DNA of 64,000 bases from Methylobacterium sp. 10 (GCF_000519085.1 NZ_KI912577.1:3776035-3840034); one strand, 5' to 3'; positions 36,572-46,002 are shown, numbered from the stretch's first letter. The notes: generated by a model not told the origin, from the sequence alone. Numbers and translations: made by a program.

Positions 36572-37117
36572 ATGGGACGATTGCGTATCGGTCTGGCGGC
36601 CTCGGCTTTCGTCGCCGTCGTCGCGGTGGGCATCGTCGCAACCGATCGCGCGCAGATCGGCCGTGTCGCTCCGGACCTCGTCGCCGAGACCGATCGCGCT
36701 GACCGCGTTCTCGTGGAGAAATCCGCCCGTCGCCTGACCCTGTTTCGAGACGGGAGAGTCCTCGCGACCTATCCTGTCTCCCTCGGCTTTTCCCCCATCG
36801 GCCACAAGCAGCGGGAGGGCGACGGGCGCACTCCGGAGGGGCTCTATTCCATCGCCTATCGCAACCCGCTCAGCGTCGCCTACCTCTCCCTGAAGGTGTC
36901 CTATCCGAACGAGGCCGATACGCTGGCTGCCCGTGACGGCGGCTACGAGCCGGGCGGGGACATCATGATCCACGGGATCATGAACGGCTTTTCCTGGCTC
37001 GGTCGGATGCACCGGTTCAGGGACTGGACCAGTGGCTGCGTCGGTCTGGCCAACGACGAGATGGCAGCCATCTATGCGCGGGTGGATGTGGGTACGCCGG
37101 TGGAACTGCGGCCCTAA
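36572..37117 (+). CDS. L,D-transpeptidase (YkuD domain)
   Basis: A 181-residue exported or membrane-anchored YkuD-domain protein. A single N-terminal helix (residues about 5-23) precedes VEKSARRLTLFRDGRVL and the catalytic motif IHG...SGCVGLANDE, with the active Cys in SGCVGL. It would cross-link peptidoglycan or attach proteins to it in the periplasm. A weak GGTAGGGCGG site precedes the ATG. Convergent with folK. Confidence 0.9.
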   Translation: MGRLRIGLAASAFVAVVAVGIVATDRAQIGRVAPDLVAETDRADRVLVEKSARRLTLFRDGRVLATYPVSLGFSPIGHKQREGDGRTPEGLYSIAYRNPLSVAYLSLKVSYPNEADTLAARDGGYEPGGDIMIHGIMNGFSWLGRMHRFRDWTSGCVGLANDEMAAIYARVDVGTPVELRP

Positions 37118-37602
37118 GCGAGGGGCTTTCGGTCCCGCACGATGCCGGCGGTGTCGAGTTTCGACAGCGCTTGGCTCACGGTCTCGGGGCCGATCACCAG
37201 GTCCGGCGCGATCTCGGCGAGGGGAACGAGGACGAAGGCGCGCTCGCGCACGAAACGATGCGGCAGGACAAGGCGTTCGTCGGAGATCGCCGCCCCTTCA
37301 TACGAGAGCACGTCGATGTCGATGACGCGCGGTCCCCAGCGCCGCTCGCGCACCCGGCCCATGGCTGTCTCGATGGCGAGGCCCGTCTCCAGCAGGTCGT
37401 GCGGGGTCAGGTCGGTCTCGATGGCGACCGCCGCGTTGAGGAACCAGTCCTGGTCCGTATCGCCCCAGGGAGGCGTACGGTAGTCGCCGGAACGGGCCGT
37501 GAGGCGGATGCCCGGGCTGGCTTCGAGCCGCCGGATTGCCTCGGCGATGGTTGCAGCCTTGTCGCCGATATTGCTGCCGAGACCGAGATAGGCGGCCGTC
37601 AT
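37114..37602 (-). CDS. folK: 6-hydroxymethyl-7,8-dihydropterin pyrophosphokinase
   Basis: Transfers pyrophosphate from ATP to hydroxymethyldihydropterin in folate synthesis. The 162-residue protein shows AYLGLGSNIGDK at the N-terminus, TPPWGDTDQDWFLNAAV and the RRWGPRVIDIDVL catalytic block, followed by LPHRFVRERAFVLVPL, all diagnostic. The ATG at 37602 overlaps the folB stop (ATGA). Last gene of the folP-folB-folK operon. Confidence 0.95.
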   Translation of the reverse strand: MTAAYLGLGSNIGDKAATIAEAIRRLEASPGIRLTARSGDYRTPPWGDTDQDWFLNAAVAIETDLTPHDLLETGLAIETAMGRVRERRWGPRVIDIDVLSYEGAAISDERLVLPHRFVRERAFVLVPLAEIAPDLVIGPETVSQALSKLDTAGIVRDRKPLA

Positions 37603-37976
37603 CGCACGAGTCCCGCGCGGCTGCGCAGGATCGAGATGGCGACGCCGTCGATCACCGCCGGGACCGGCGCGCTCGGCTTGTCGACGCGCACGACGATGCT
37701 GTCCACACCCTCGAACCGGTCGAGGATCTCGGCGGCGATGGCCTCGGCCAGCGCCTCGATGAGGGCGAAGCGCCGAGTGGTGGCGATGCGCACGACGATC
37801 TCGGTGAGGTCGGCATAGCTCACGGTCTTCGCCATGTCGTCCGACAGGCCCGCCGGCTGCAGGTCCGTCCGGCAATCGAGGGAGATGTAGAAGCGCTGGC
37901 CGATCCGCGCTTCCTCCTCGAGGAGGCCGTGATAGGCGAAGACGGCGATGCGTTCGACGAGGATGCGGTCGGTCAT
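37599..37976 (-). CDS. folB: Dihydroneopterin aldolase
   Basis: Converts dihydroneopterin to hydroxymethyldihydropterin and glycolaldehyde in folate synthesis. The 125-residue protein has the FolB pattern VFAYHGLLEEEARIGQRFYISL at residues about 11-32, TVSYADLTEIV and a central EALAEAIAAEIL. The start overlaps the folP stop by four bases and the stop overlaps folK, so the three are coupled. Confidence 0.94.
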   Translation of the reverse strand: MTDRILVERIAVFAYHGLLEEEARIGQRFYISLDCRTDLQPAGLSDDMAKTVSYADLTEIVVRIATTRRFALIEALAEAIAAEILDRFEGVDSIVVRVDKPSAPVPAVIDGVAISILRSRAGLVR

Positions 37977-38836
37977 GGGGCTGTCCGCATCACGGCGTCG
38001 ACCACGCGAAGGGCGTCGATATGGGGCGCCACGTCGTGGACGCGGACGATGTCGGCTCCCAAGGTCGCGGCGAGGACATGGCTCGACAGCGAGCCGGTGA
38101 GGCGATCAACCGGCTTTGTCTCGGCATCGTGCAGGCGCCCGAGCATCGACTTGCGTGAGACGCCGACGAGGATCGGGAAGCCCAGCGCCTTGAGTTCGGG
38201 CAGGCGCCGCAGGGCTTCGAGATGCTGGGCCCAGCTCTTGCCGAAACCGATTCCCGGATCGAGCACGATATCCGCGTCCGGGATTCCAGCGCGGCGGGCG
38301 ATATCAAGGGAGCGCTCGAAGAAGCGCAGCATGTCGGCGACGATGTCGATGGCGGGATCGATGGTCTCGCGATTGTGCATCACCATGACCGGCGCACCAT
38401 GGGCGGCGGCCACACGAGCGATGTCGGGCTCACGTTGCAGGCCCCAGACGTCGTTGACGATGCGGGCTCCTGCCGCCAGCGCCACGTCGGCGGTGGAGGC
38501 CTTGTAGGTGTCCACCGAGATAGGGACGGTGAGGCGCGGGGCGAGATCCCGGATGATGGGCAGGATGCGGGCCTTCTCCTCCTCTGCCGACACGGGCGTA
38601 TGGCCTGGCCGCGTCGATTCCCCGCCGATGTCGACGAGGGCCGCCCCTTCCGCCACGAGGGCGTCGGCCTGGGAGCGTGCCGCTTCGACACCCTCGAAAC
38701 GGCCCCCGTCCGAGAAGGAATCCGGGGTGACGTTGAGAATGCCCATGACGAGCACGCGCTCTCCGAGACCGGGCAGGAGAGTTTTCAGGGCAGAAGCGGG
38801 AGAGGACGTCACGGGGGCTCTTCGACGAGGGATCAC
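37973..38836 (-). CDS. folP: Dihydropteroate synthase
   Basis: Condenses hydroxymethyldihydropterin pyrophosphate with p-aminobenzoate. Family motifs MGILNVTPDSFSDGGRF (residues about 31-47), DIGGESTRPGHTPV, NDVWGL and DPGIGFGKSWAQHLE are present, and the length of 287 residues is normal. The GTG at 38836 is taken as start; an internal GTG at 38812 is possible. Not to be confused with the DHPS-like gene at 58734 in the methanopterin block. Confidence 0.95.
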   Translation of the reverse strand: MIPRRRAPVTSSPASALKTLLPGLGERVLVMGILNVTPDSFSDGGRFEGVEAARSQADALVAEGAALVDIGGESTRPGHTPVSAEEEKARILPIIRDLAPRLTVPISVDTYKASTADVALAAGARIVNDVWGLQREPDIARVAAAHGAPVMVMHNRETIDPAIDIVADMLRFFERSLDIARRAGIPDADIVLDPGIGFGKSWAQHLEALRRLPELKALGFPILVGVSRKSMLGRLHDAETKPVDRLTGSLSSHVLAATLGADIVRVHDVAPHIDALRVVDAVMRTAP

Positions 38837-38858
38837 TTACTATGCTGTAGACCAGGAT

Positions 38859-38999
38859 GATCCCATTCATCCACCTCATCCTGAGGTGCCGAAGCAAAGC
38901 GAAGGCCTCGAAGAAGGCCTCCAGATCGCGCCGCGAGCATTGGAGGGCTCCTTCGAGGCCGCTTCGTAGCGCCCCGGGATGAGGTGGATGGATGGGATC
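38859..38999. repeat. Long inverted repeat between folP and the small secreted gene
   Basis: Arms of 23 bases at 38859-38881 and 38977-38999 match at 22 positions. The 95-base centre holds nested complementary segments (GAAGGCCTCGAAG and CTTCGAGGCCGCTTC types). This is the architecture of a palindromic intergenic repeat or a short MITE-like element. No ORF inside. Confidence 0.75.
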
Positions 39000-39025
39000 A
39001 CCGTATCTGGGGTGGATCCCGCCGG

Positions 39026-39394
39026 TCACACCCCTCCGCGATAGCAGCGAATCTCGGCCTCGGCCTGTGCGCGACGGAGATCGGCCACCTTGTCGTCGAA
39101 CACCTTGGTCGAGCGGAACTCGTTCGAACGGGCGCCGATGCCCTGGCGCATGGACAGGACGGTGCTCGCCTGGACATATTTGTCGTAGGTGAGGATCGAG
39201 GCGAGGGCGTCGATGGAGCAGGAGCAGCGCGAGAGCGATTCCCGCGATTGCCCGTTGGCCGCCATGCATCCGAAAACGTAATCTGCCCGCGCCTCGGTGG
39301 GGTAGTCGTTCTCGCTGTCCTCCGCATGGGCGGGAGCGCCGGCGAGGCCGAGCATGAGGGCGACGAGGCCGCCTTTAGCCAGCGTTCGGATCAT
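39026..39394 (-). CDS. Exported cysteine-containing protein coupled to the pqq operon, unknown
   Basis: A 122-residue protein with a signal peptide ([24 protein letters not shown]). The mature domain has four cysteines, in FGCMAANGQ, SRCSCSID and IRCYRGG, so disulfides or metal binding are likely. Family not recognised. Its ATG at 39394 overlaps the 3' end of the next upstream gene by 20 bases, and that gene overlaps pqqE, so this is the last gene of the pqqCD-pqqE-linked unit. Confidence 0.7.
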   Translation of the reverse strand: MIRTLAKGGLVALMLGLAGAPAHAEDSENDYPTEARADYVFGCMAANGQSRESLSRCSCSIDALASILTYDKYVQASTVLSMRQGIGARSNEFRSTKVFDDKVADLRRAQAEAEIRCYRGGV

Positions 39395-40088
39395 AGGTCA
39401 GGTTCTCCTGGAGAAGTTCGCCGCCATCCGCCGTCTTCGACTGCGCCTCGATGGAGAGCAGTTCGCCGGGCACGGCGGCCGACGTCACGAAGGTGTATTT
39501 CAGGTTTTCGAGACCACGCATCCGGTCCTTCATCTTGTCGTCGAGGAAGGGCTGCACCTCCACCCGCCAGGCATCCACGGTCTGCCCCTTCACGGTGGCC
39601 GTCGTCGCGGTCACCGTCGCGTTGTCGCGCAGGGCCTTGCGGATGCCGTTCTTGATGTAGCGCGGGTTGGCCGAGAGCACCTTGGCGAGGTCGATGAGGT
39701 GATGTTCGAGGAAGAGCGTCATCACCGGGTTGCCGGGCATGTCGTTGAACGGGCCGGCTGGGAAGCGGTTCGCGCCCGAGAACATCTGCACGCGGATCGT
39801 CCGGTTCTCCGGCGCCCCACCCGGTTCGATGGTGAGCTTGATCTGGTCGTCCATGGTCGGGCCGAACGGCCCCTTGGAGATGCCGCTGCGCCGGAGATAC
39901 GCGTAGGTGAGCGTCGAGCCCGGCGCCACGTTCTTCATCTGCGGCTCTTCGAACAGCAGGTCCGAGGCGTTGGGCGGGGTGGCGGTGTTGGCCTTGGTCA
40001 CGGCGGGGGCGTCGGCCGGGGGCGTGCCCTGCGCCAGGGCGGGCAGACCGGCAAACGACAGGGCGAACGCGACGAGAACGGGCTTCAC
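39375..40088 (-). CDS. Exported protein coupled to pqqE, unknown function
   Basis: A 237-residue exported protein with a signal peptide ([23 protein letters not shown] start at 40088). The mature part is beta-rich, with [28 protein letters not shown] segments and [21 protein letters not shown]. No family recognised. The GTG overlaps the pqqE stop by four bases (GTGA), strong evidence for co-translation with PQQ synthesis genes. The frame remains open upstream through pqqE, which is rejected because it lacks a leader. Confidence 0.72.
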   Translation of the reverse strand: MKPVLVAFALSFAGLPALAQGTPPADAPAVTKANTATPPNASDLLFEEPQMKNVAPGSTLTYAYLRRSGISKGPFGPTMDDQIKLTIEPGGAPENRTIRVQMFSGANRFPAGPFNDMPGNPVMTLFLEHHLIDLAKVLSANPRYIKNGIRKALRDNATVTATTATVKGQTVDAWRVEVQPFLDDKMKDRMRGLENLKYTFVTSAAVPGELLSIEAQSKTADGGELLQENLTYDPNAG

Positions 40089-41242
40089 AGGGGAGCATCC
40101 TCTTTCAGGGGCGGCGGCGCAGCGCGGTCCACGTTGCTGCCGATCGTCCGGTAGACATAGTCGGGCGGCGTCTCGGCTGCCTCTTCCGTGGCAAGTTCCC
40201 GCACCTTCGTATGGAGCGGGGAGAGCGAGCAGGCCGGGTCGGTGGCGGCGGCATCGCCGGCCAGAGCCAGGGCCTGACAGCGGCAGCCGCCCCAATCCTT
40301 CTCGCGCCGGTCGCAGGAGCGGCACGGCTCCTTCATCCAGTCCGTGCCGCGATAGGCGGTGAAGGCCGGGGAGTTCGCCCAGATGTCGGCGAGCGAATGG
40401 TCGGAGACGTACCAGAATTCGAGATGCTTGATGGTCTCGGCGGCGTGGCAGGGCAGCACTTTGCCGGCCGGCGTCACGTTCATCAGCTTGCGGCCCCAGC
40501 CACCGGCGCAGGCCTTGGGGTATTTCGCATAGTAGTCGGGCACGACGAGATCGATGACGAGCTGGCCCTTCAGCCGCTCGCGCGCCGCCTCGACGATGCG
40601 GATCGACTGATCGACCTGGGCCTTGTCCGGCATCAACGCGGCGCGGTTCACGTAGGCCCAGCCGTAATACTGGGTGTGGGCGACTTCCAGGCGCTTGGCG
40701 CCGAGCTTCACCGCCAAGTCGATGAAACCTTCGACCTCGTGGATGTTGCCCCGGTGGATCACGGAATTCAGGGTCAGCGGCAGACCGAGCTGCGTCACCC
40801 GCTCGGCGAAGGCGAGTTTCTGCGGCTGGGCATTCTTGAGTCCGCCGATCTTCTCAGCATTGGCTGCGTCCACGCCTTGCACCGAGAGCTGCACGTGATC
40901 GAGGCCCGCGTCGTAGAGAGCGTCGAGCTTGGCCAGGGCGCCGCCGACGCCCGAGGTGATGAGGTTGGAGTACAGGCCCAACCTGGCGCAGGTCTGGGTG
41001 ATCTCGACGATGTCGTTGCGGGCGGTGGGCTCGCCGCCGGAGAGGTGGACATGCAGCACACCGAGACCCGCCGCCTCCGTCAGCACCCGCTGCCATGTCG
41101 CCGTGTCGAGCTCGCCCGAGCGCCGGTCGAGTTCGAGCGGGTTCGAGCAATAGGGACAGCGCAGGGGGCAGCGATGGGTCAGCTCCGCGAGGAGCCCGAC
41201 CGGCGCCGGCAGGGAAGGGGTGTTCGGCGTGATGGCGTTCAT
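40085..41242 (-). CDS. pqqE: PqqE, radical SAM enzyme of PQQ synthesis
   Basis: Catalyses the carbon-carbon bond between Glu and Tyr of PqqA, the first committed step of PQQ synthesis. The 385-residue protein has the radical SAM cluster CPLRCPYC (Cys25, Cys29, Cys32) and SPASM-type cysteines toward the C-terminus ([21 protein letters not shown]). The ATG at 41242 overlaps the pqqCD stop. Length and motifs fit the family. Confidence 0.97.
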   Translation of the reverse strand: MNAITPNTPSLPAPVGLLAELTHRCPLRCPYCSNPLELDRRSGELDTATWQRVLTEAAGLGVLHVHLSGGEPTARNDIVEITQTCARLGLYSNLITSGVGGALAKLDALYDAGLDHVQLSVQGVDAANAEKIGGLKNAQPQKLAFAERVTQLGLPLTLNSVIHRGNIHEVEGFIDLAVKLGAKRLEVAHTQYYGWAYVNRAALMPDKAQVDQSIRIVEAARERLKGQLVIDLVVPDYYAKYPKACAGGWGRKLMNVTPAGKVLPCHAAETIKHLEFWYVSDHSLADIWANSPAFTAYRGTDWMKEPCRSCDRREKDWGGCRCQALALAGDAAATDPACSLSPLHTKVRELATEEAAETPPDYVYRTIGSNVDRAAPPPLKEDAPL

Positions 41243-42324
41243 CGCTCCAGAACCCGTTTGGTGGCGAGGTCGTTGAGCATCACCAGGACGTCGGCCTCGA
41301 TCACGTCCGGGTCGGCCACGAAGGTCTCCGCGAGTTTAACCGCGATGTCGCGCACGCTGCTCTGGCCGTCGACCAGCGACAGAACCGCCACGGCATTGGC
41401 GTCGAGGTCGAAGGTGCGCTCCGGCGCCAGCAGCACATGCTGACCACGGACCTCGTCGTGGCGCAGGCGCACGCCGCGGGGCAGGCGCGGCACGTCAGCC
41501 GACCGGACCGTGCCGGTGCCGGCCGCCTGCGCCACCTCGGCCACCTCGGCCACGAGGCCGGTTCCCGGAACCCAAGCATCCGGCGGGGTCATGCCCGGCG
41601 CCACATAGGAGAAGTAGAGGGCATCGAGCTGCGTCCAGAGCACCGTGCACTTGAAAGTCAGCGCGGCCATGGCCTGGCGCTGCAGCTCCGGCGTGGTGGC
41701 ATGCTGCTTGACGTAGTCGATGGCGAATTCGGCGTCGCGCGGGGCCTGGGTCAGGCGCTTGTCGAAATAGGCCAGCGTGTCCTTAGTGATGAAATCGTAG
41801 TTCTTCAGCATCCCGGCCACACGCTCGGAGATGATGGTCGGCGAGAACATCTCGGTGAGCGAGGAGGCGATGGCTTCCAGCAGCGAGCGCTCCTTCACGA
41901 AATGCACGTAGGCATCCACCGAGAAGCGGGTCGCCGACAGGATCCCTTGCGTCGATTCCACGTAGTCGCGACGGAAGCCGACGCCCTCGGCGAGCTTGAG
42001 CCAGCGCTCGATGCCGCCGTCCCCGGGCGCGTCGCCGTCATGGTCGACGATGCGCTGGCGCCAGACGCGGCGCAGGCTCGCATCCTCCATCCGGGCGAGG
42101 ACGGCTGCGTCCTTCACCGGGATCATCGCCTGGTAATAGTAGCGGTTGAGGGCCCAGGCCCGGACCTGATCTTTGTCCAGCTTGCCGTCGTGCAGCAGGC
42201 GGTGGAACGGATGCAGGTTGTGGTAGCGCCGCGTGCCGATGTCGCGCAGCGCCGCCTCGAGGTCCTCGGGGCTGAGCAGGCGCTGGGACGCGTCGGTCAT
42301 GGGTGTGGGGAAGGGCGCGGTCAT
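41239..42324 (-). CDS. pqqCD: PqqC-PqqD fusion protein of PQQ synthesis
   Basis: A 361-residue fusion. The N-terminal domain (about residues 20-255) is PqqC, the oxidase that completes ring closure and oxidation, with [30 protein letters not shown] and [22 protein letters not shown] motifs. The C-terminal domain (about residue 272 onward, [21 protein letters not shown]) is PqqD, the PqqA-binding chaperone. The fusion is known from Methylobacterium. The ATG at 42324 is used; Met9 at 42300 is an alternative. A 148-base gap separates it from pqqB. Confidence 0.96.
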   Translation of the reverse strand: MTAPFPTPMTDASQRLLSPEDLEAALRDIGTRRYHNLHPFHRLLHDGKLDKDQVRAWALNRYYYQAMIPVKDAAVLARMEDASLRRVWRQRIVDHDGDAPGDGGIERWLKLAEGVGFRRDYVESTQGILSATRFSVDAYVHFVKERSLLEAIASSLTEMFSPTIISERVAGMLKNYDFITKDTLAYFDKRLTQAPRDAEFAIDYVKQHATTPELQRQAMAALTFKCTVLWTQLDALYFSYVAPGMTPPDAWVPGTGLVAEVAEVAQAAGTGTVRSADVPRLPRGVRLRHDEVRGQHVLLAPERTFDLDANAVAVLSLVDGQSSVRDIAVKLAETFVADPDVIEADVLVMLNDLATKRVLER

Positions 42325-42472
42325 GGCGTGGCTCGGCGTTTCAGCGATGGGCGGCGGTCGGAACTTTTCTTACAGATGGCGCTGGCAGTCGTGAAGACCA
42401 CGGACTTCAAGCGCGCAATCCCATTGGACACAATATAAGTCGCCGGCATTAAAATGCCAGCCGGGCATCCGG

Positions 42473-43372
42473 CTAGAGTGACAGGGTCAACCCGTCATGG
42501 GCCACTGTCCAGCCCTCGGCTTCCACCGACATCCGTTCGGCGGAGCCTTCCACCAGCACCGGGTTGGTGTTGTTGATGTGGACGAAGACCCGACGGCTGA
42601 TCTCCACGTCGGCGAGGGCCGCGATCGATCCTCCCTCGCCGGTCATCGGAACGTGGCCCATGCGCCATCCGGTCTTCACGCCGACCCCGGCGCGAATCAT
42701 GTCGTCGTCGAGGAGCACCGTTCCATCGAACAGAAGCGCGTCGACGCCCGAGATGCGTTGCTTCAGCCCGTCCGTCACGCGGGCGCAGCCGGGGATGTAG
42801 GCGAGGCGGCGCCCGCCGGCCTCGATCATCGCACCGACCGTGGTCTCGGTCTCGGCGCCGATCTCCATGGTCTCGTCCTCGAGCCAGAGCGGCACCTTGC
42901 CCGGCACCGAGAACAGCGTGACGGTGAGGCCGGGAACAGGTTCGAAGGTGTGATTGAGGGCGATTTTCTCGCGCCGGACCACGTCGGCCGCCATCACGTC
43001 GAAGACACGGTTGGCGTTGACGGAATCCAGGATGCCGGAGGTGGCGTAGAGCGTATAGGCTTGGCCCTCGCGCAGGGTCAGCAGCCCCGCCACGTGGTCC
43101 ACATCGCCGTTGGTGAGAAGCACGGCATGGATCGGAGAGTGGCGCAGGCCTTCCTGCGGATGCATCGCCGGATTGTCGAAGAGTTGCTGCCGGATGTCCG
43201 GGGAGGCGTTCACCAGGAGCCAGCGCTCGCCATCGGGCGACACGGCGATGCTCGACTGAGTTCGTGGCCGCACCCTGGAGGAATCCTCGCGGGCGAGGGA
43301 GCAGATGGGGCAGCGGCAATTCCACTGGGGAAGGCCGCCGCCCGCGGCCGAGCCGAGGATCACGACATGCAT
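42473..43372 (-). CDS. pqqB: PqqB, metallo-beta-lactamase-fold protein of PQQ synthesis
   Basis: A 299-residue metallo-beta-lactamase-fold protein; PqqB is thought to be the hydroxylase acting on the PqqA-derived diamino acid. HVVILGSAAGGGLPQWNCRCPIC at the N-terminus is diagnostic, with two pairs of cysteines that bind zinc. TNGDVDHVAGLL carries the metal-site residues. It lies 44 bases after pqqA. Confidence 0.96.
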   Translation of the reverse strand: MHVVILGSAAGGGLPQWNCRCPICSLAREDSSRVRPRTQSSIAVSPDGERWLLVNASPDIRQQLFDNPAMHPQEGLRHSPIHAVLLTNGDVDHVAGLLTLREGQAYTLYATSGILDSVNANRVFDVMAADVVRREKIALNHTFEPVPGLTVTLFSVPGKVPLWLEDETMEIGAETETTVGAMIEAGGRRLAYIPGCARVTDGLKQRISGVDALLFDGTVLLDDDMIRAGVGVKTGWRMGHVPMTGEGGSIAALADVEISRRVFVHINNTNPVLVEGSAERMSVEAEGWTVAHDGLTLSL

Positions 43373-43416
43373 GGCTGAACCGGCGCTGCCTCGATCCTCA
43401 CGCGCGACGCGATATT

Positions 43417-43506
43417 TCAGTTGAAGGTATCGATCTCAGCCGACTCGTAGCTGGTGACTTCCATGCCGACACAGATCTCGGAAACGACGGGGGCAGCCCA
43501 GGTCAT
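43417..43506 (-). CDS. pqqA: PqqA, precursor peptide of PQQ
   Basis: A 29-residue peptide, too short for routine ORF calling. It contains the Glu16-X3-Tyr20 pair (GMEVTSYES) that becomes the PQQ skeleton, and the N-terminus WAAPVVSEICVG and C-terminus SAEIDTFN agree closely with methylotroph PqqA. The ribosome site GAGGAGAAA lies at good spacing before the ATG at 43506. It is the first gene of the pqq cluster and is usually much more abundant than the enzymes. Confidence 0.97.
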   Translation of the reverse strand: MTWAAPVVSEICVGMEVTSYESAEIDTFN

Positions 43507-43548
43507 GGTGTTTCTCCTCGGTATGTTTCTTGGACGTCATATGCATCC

Positions 43549-43570
43549 GGATCTCGTATTAAGGAGATCC
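43549..43570. promoter_or_regulatory. Inverted repeat GGATCTC-N8-GAGATCC upstream of pqqA
   Basis: A perfect seven-base inverted repeat with eight-base spacer, 43 to 64 bases upstream of the pqqA start, in the 181-base gap between pqqA and the response regulator. It may be an operator or overlap the promoter. No regulator assignment is possible from sequence. Confidence 0.45.
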
Positions 43571-43687
43571 TAAGACACTGACGGCGCAGTCATTTCTGTC
43601 GCGGGAGCTATATCGACAATTCCGCCGGACTCTTCAAGCGATAAATTGCCGGATCGTCCCAGGACGCGCCGAGAATGCACATCGCGC

Positions 43688-44392
43688 TCAATGGCGGAAA
43701 TCTTGGCCCCGCAGGTCGAGCATGAAGCCCCGTCCCCGGACGGTGACGATGACCGGGCCGCCGAAGCGGACGAAATCCGACAGCTTGGTGCGCAGGTAAC
43801 CCACGTAGACGTCAACGACATTCAGCGACAGGCCGCCCTGGCCTGCCCAGAGCTTGTCGAAGATATCGCCGCGGGACACCGGCTGGTTGGCCTTGTCCAT
43901 CAGCAGGGCGAGCAGCTCCGATTCGCGGGGCGTGAGGCGCGCCGTCGCATCCCCCAGGGAGACCTGCCGGATGTTGAGATCGAGGACGAGCTTGCCAGCG
44001 GTGACGATGGTGCGCGGCTGGTCGGATTCCTTGCGGCGCAGGAGATGCGTCTGCAGGCGGGCCAGCAGCTCGTCGAAGACGAAGGGCTTCACGATGTAGT
44101 CGTCGGCCCCGAGCGCCAGCCCTTCGGCCCGGTCGCGGACTTCGTCACGGGCGGAGAGGAACAGGATCGGGCCGGGATAGCCGCCCTCGCGCAGGGAGCG
44201 GCAGACATCGTGGCCGGACCCGTCGGGCAAGGTGATGTCGAGGACGACGGCACCGGGCGCGTCCTCGCGGGCGGCAGTCAGCGCGTCATCGACGCAGCCA
44301 GCCACCCCCACCGAAAATCCTTCCGCTTCGAGGCCCCGGGCCAGCATGGCCTGGATGTCGCTGTCGTCCTCTACGATGAGCACTCGCGTCAT
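43688..44392 (-). CDS. OmpR/PhoB-family response regulator upstream of pqqA
   Basis: A 234-residue response regulator. The receiver has the acidic pair EDD at residues 8-10, phosphoacceptor Asp52 and Lys102 in the VKPF motif; position 80 is Ser where Thr is common. The C-terminal winged helix (LTPRESELLALLMDKANQPVSR, DVYVGYLRTKLSD) is OmpR type. The ATG at 44392 overlaps the kinase stop (ATGA). It sits directly upstream of pqqA on the same strand, so it may control the pqq genes, but the target is unproven. Confidence 0.93.
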   Translation of the reverse strand: MTRVLIVEDDSDIQAMLARGLEAEGFSVGVAGCVDDALTAAREDAPGAVVLDITLPDGSGHDVCRSLREGGYPGPILFLSARDEVRDRAEGLALGADDYIVKPFVFDELLARLQTHLLRRKESDQPRTIVTAGKLVLDLNIRQVSLGDATARLTPRESELLALLMDKANQPVSRGDIFDKLWAGQGGLSLNVVDVYVGYLRTKLSDFVRFGGPVIVTVRGRGFMLDLRGQDFRH

Positions 44393-46002
44393 GCGACGCC
44401 TTCCTTCCGCTTGGTCTCGTCCTGGTCCCCGGAAACGAGGTCGAGGACAGGCAGCACCAGGGTCACGCATGCCCCCCTGCCGTCCGCGCCCGTCCCGAGG
44501 CCGATCGTGCCATCATGGCGCTCCGTGACCCAGCGCGCCAGTGCCAGGCCGATGCCGAAGCCGGTTTCGCCCGAACCACCTTCGCGCCGAAACCGCTCGA
44601 ACAGGTCTCCGGCGGTATCGGGAAAGCCCGGCCCGTCATCGGTGATGGTGATCGCGGCCGATCGTCCGTCGTCGAGGCGAAGGGCGACCACGACCCCAGT
44701 CAGCCCCGTGGCGTGCCGCAGTGCGTTGTCGATCAGGCTCTCCACCACCTGCCGCAGCCATTCCCGGTCGGCGAGAAGCGTCGCGTCGCGGGGGGCGGGG
44801 TCGAGGGTGAGGCTCACCCGCCGGCGCACCGCCTCGGAAGCGGCGCTGTCCACGGCGTCGGTGAGGATGGCCACGGCGCTGGCAGCACGCCGGTCGAGCT
44901 CGATCTGGCCGGATTCGGAGCGGGCGACCCGCAGCAGATCCTCGACGCGGCGCTGGAGGCGCAGGGCCCGCTTGCGGATGGTAGCAAAGACCGGGGCGTA
45001 ATCGACTCCCGACCGGCCGGCAGAGCGGGCGGCGATGTCGCATTCGCCGAGGATCACGGTGAGCGGCGTGCGCAACTCGTGGCTGACATCGGCGAAGAAG
45101 CGTCGGCGCGAGCGGTCCACCGCCTCCAGGCGCTCGTTGGCGGCGCGCAGGTCGGTGGTCCTCGCCTCCACCGTGTCCTCGAGGGCGGCGCGGTCGGCAG
45201 CGAGCCGCCCTTCCCGCCGGGCGAGGCGCGCGGCCATGCGGTTGAAATTCGCCACCAGTAGGCCGAGTTCGTCCCGCGTCGCCACCGAGAGCCGCGTGTC
45301 GAGCTCACCGCGCCCGACGGCCCCCGCCGCCCGCCGCACCGCCTCGATCCGCGCCAAGGTCGGCCGGGTCACCGCCCGGTACAGGACGAAGACCAGGGCC
45401 AGCGCCAGGACGACGGCGGCGAGCGACGCGATCCGCAGGGTCGATGAGAGCTGGCGCGCCTCGTCCGAGCCCGCGATCATCGAGCGGCGCTCGACCTCGA
45501 TGAGGAAGGAGAGCGGCTGGCCGGTCATGGCGCCGAACCCGTTCAGGGCGCCGCGTATGGAGTTGCGCCGCTGATCCTCCTCGGATTGGCGCAGGACCTG
45601 GGAGACCTGCCGGTCGAGGATGGCGCGGGCGGAGCGGAGCTGGGCCAGCGGCCGCGTGCGCGCGGCGTACTGCATCCGGTCGAGGGGATTGTCGCTGACG
45701 GCGATGCTCTTGCCCAGAGCCTCGTCCACGGCGACGAGCGCCCGGTCGACATTGGTGCGGGCAATGGCAAGCCCTTCGGGCTGAGCGTCCGGGTTGCTCA
45801 CGGTCTCTAGCGCGGCGAGGCCGTACTGGGTCATGCGGCCGGACAGTTCCACCAGGAGTTCGAGCCGCGCTTGCGCCGCGAGCGTCCGGTCGATGGTGCG
45901 CTCGGCCGCGCCGATGGAGCCCAGCACCCCGAGCGCCGCCAGGATCACCAGCAACGCGGCGCCGCCGAGCAGCAGCGCGAACCGGACCTTCAGAGAGCGC
46001 AT
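44389..46002 (-). CDS. Membrane histidine kinase
   Basis: A 537-residue sensor kinase. Two helices (residues about 8-30 and 185-210) bracket a periplasmic sensor region of about 155 residues; a HAMP domain follows, then the HisKA block DVSHELRTPLTVILGECDIA and the ATP-binding domain with VESLIDNALRHA, ITDDGPGFPD and GETGFGIGLALARW. It is the partner of the overlapping response regulator. The signal sensed is unknown; because the pair sits upstream of pqqA, periplasmic methanol, metal or PQQ status is conceivable. Confidence 0.93.
   Translation of the reverse strand: MRSLKVRFALLLGGAALLVILAALGVLGSIGAAERTIDRTLAAQARLELLVELSGRMTQYGLAALETVSNPDAQPEGLAIARTNVDRALVAVDEALGKSIAVSDNPLDRMQYAARTRPLAQLRSARAILDRQVSQVLRQSEEDQRRNSIRGALNGFGAMTGQPLSFLIEVERRSMIAGSDEARQLSSTLRIASLAAVVLALALVFVLYRAVTRPTLARIEAVRRAAGAVGRGELDTRLSVATRDELGLLVANFNRMAARLARREGRLAADRAALEDTVEARTTDLRAANERLEAVDRSRRRFFADVSHELRTPLTVILGECDIAARSAGRSGVDYAPVFATIRKRALRLQRRVEDLLRVARSESGQIELDRRAASAVAILTDAVDSAASEAVRRRVSLTLDPAPRDATLLADREWLRQVVESLIDNALRHATGLTGVVVALRLDDGRSAAITITDDGPGFPDTAGDLFERFRREGGSGETGFGIGLALARWVTERHDGTIGLGTGADGRGACVTLVLPVLDLVSGDQDETKRKEGVA

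Noticed and set aside
37973..38836. Methanopterin-type role for this dihydropteroate synthase
   Set aside because: It lies with folB and folK and has classical FolP motifs; the 58734 gene is the methanopterin-type homologue.
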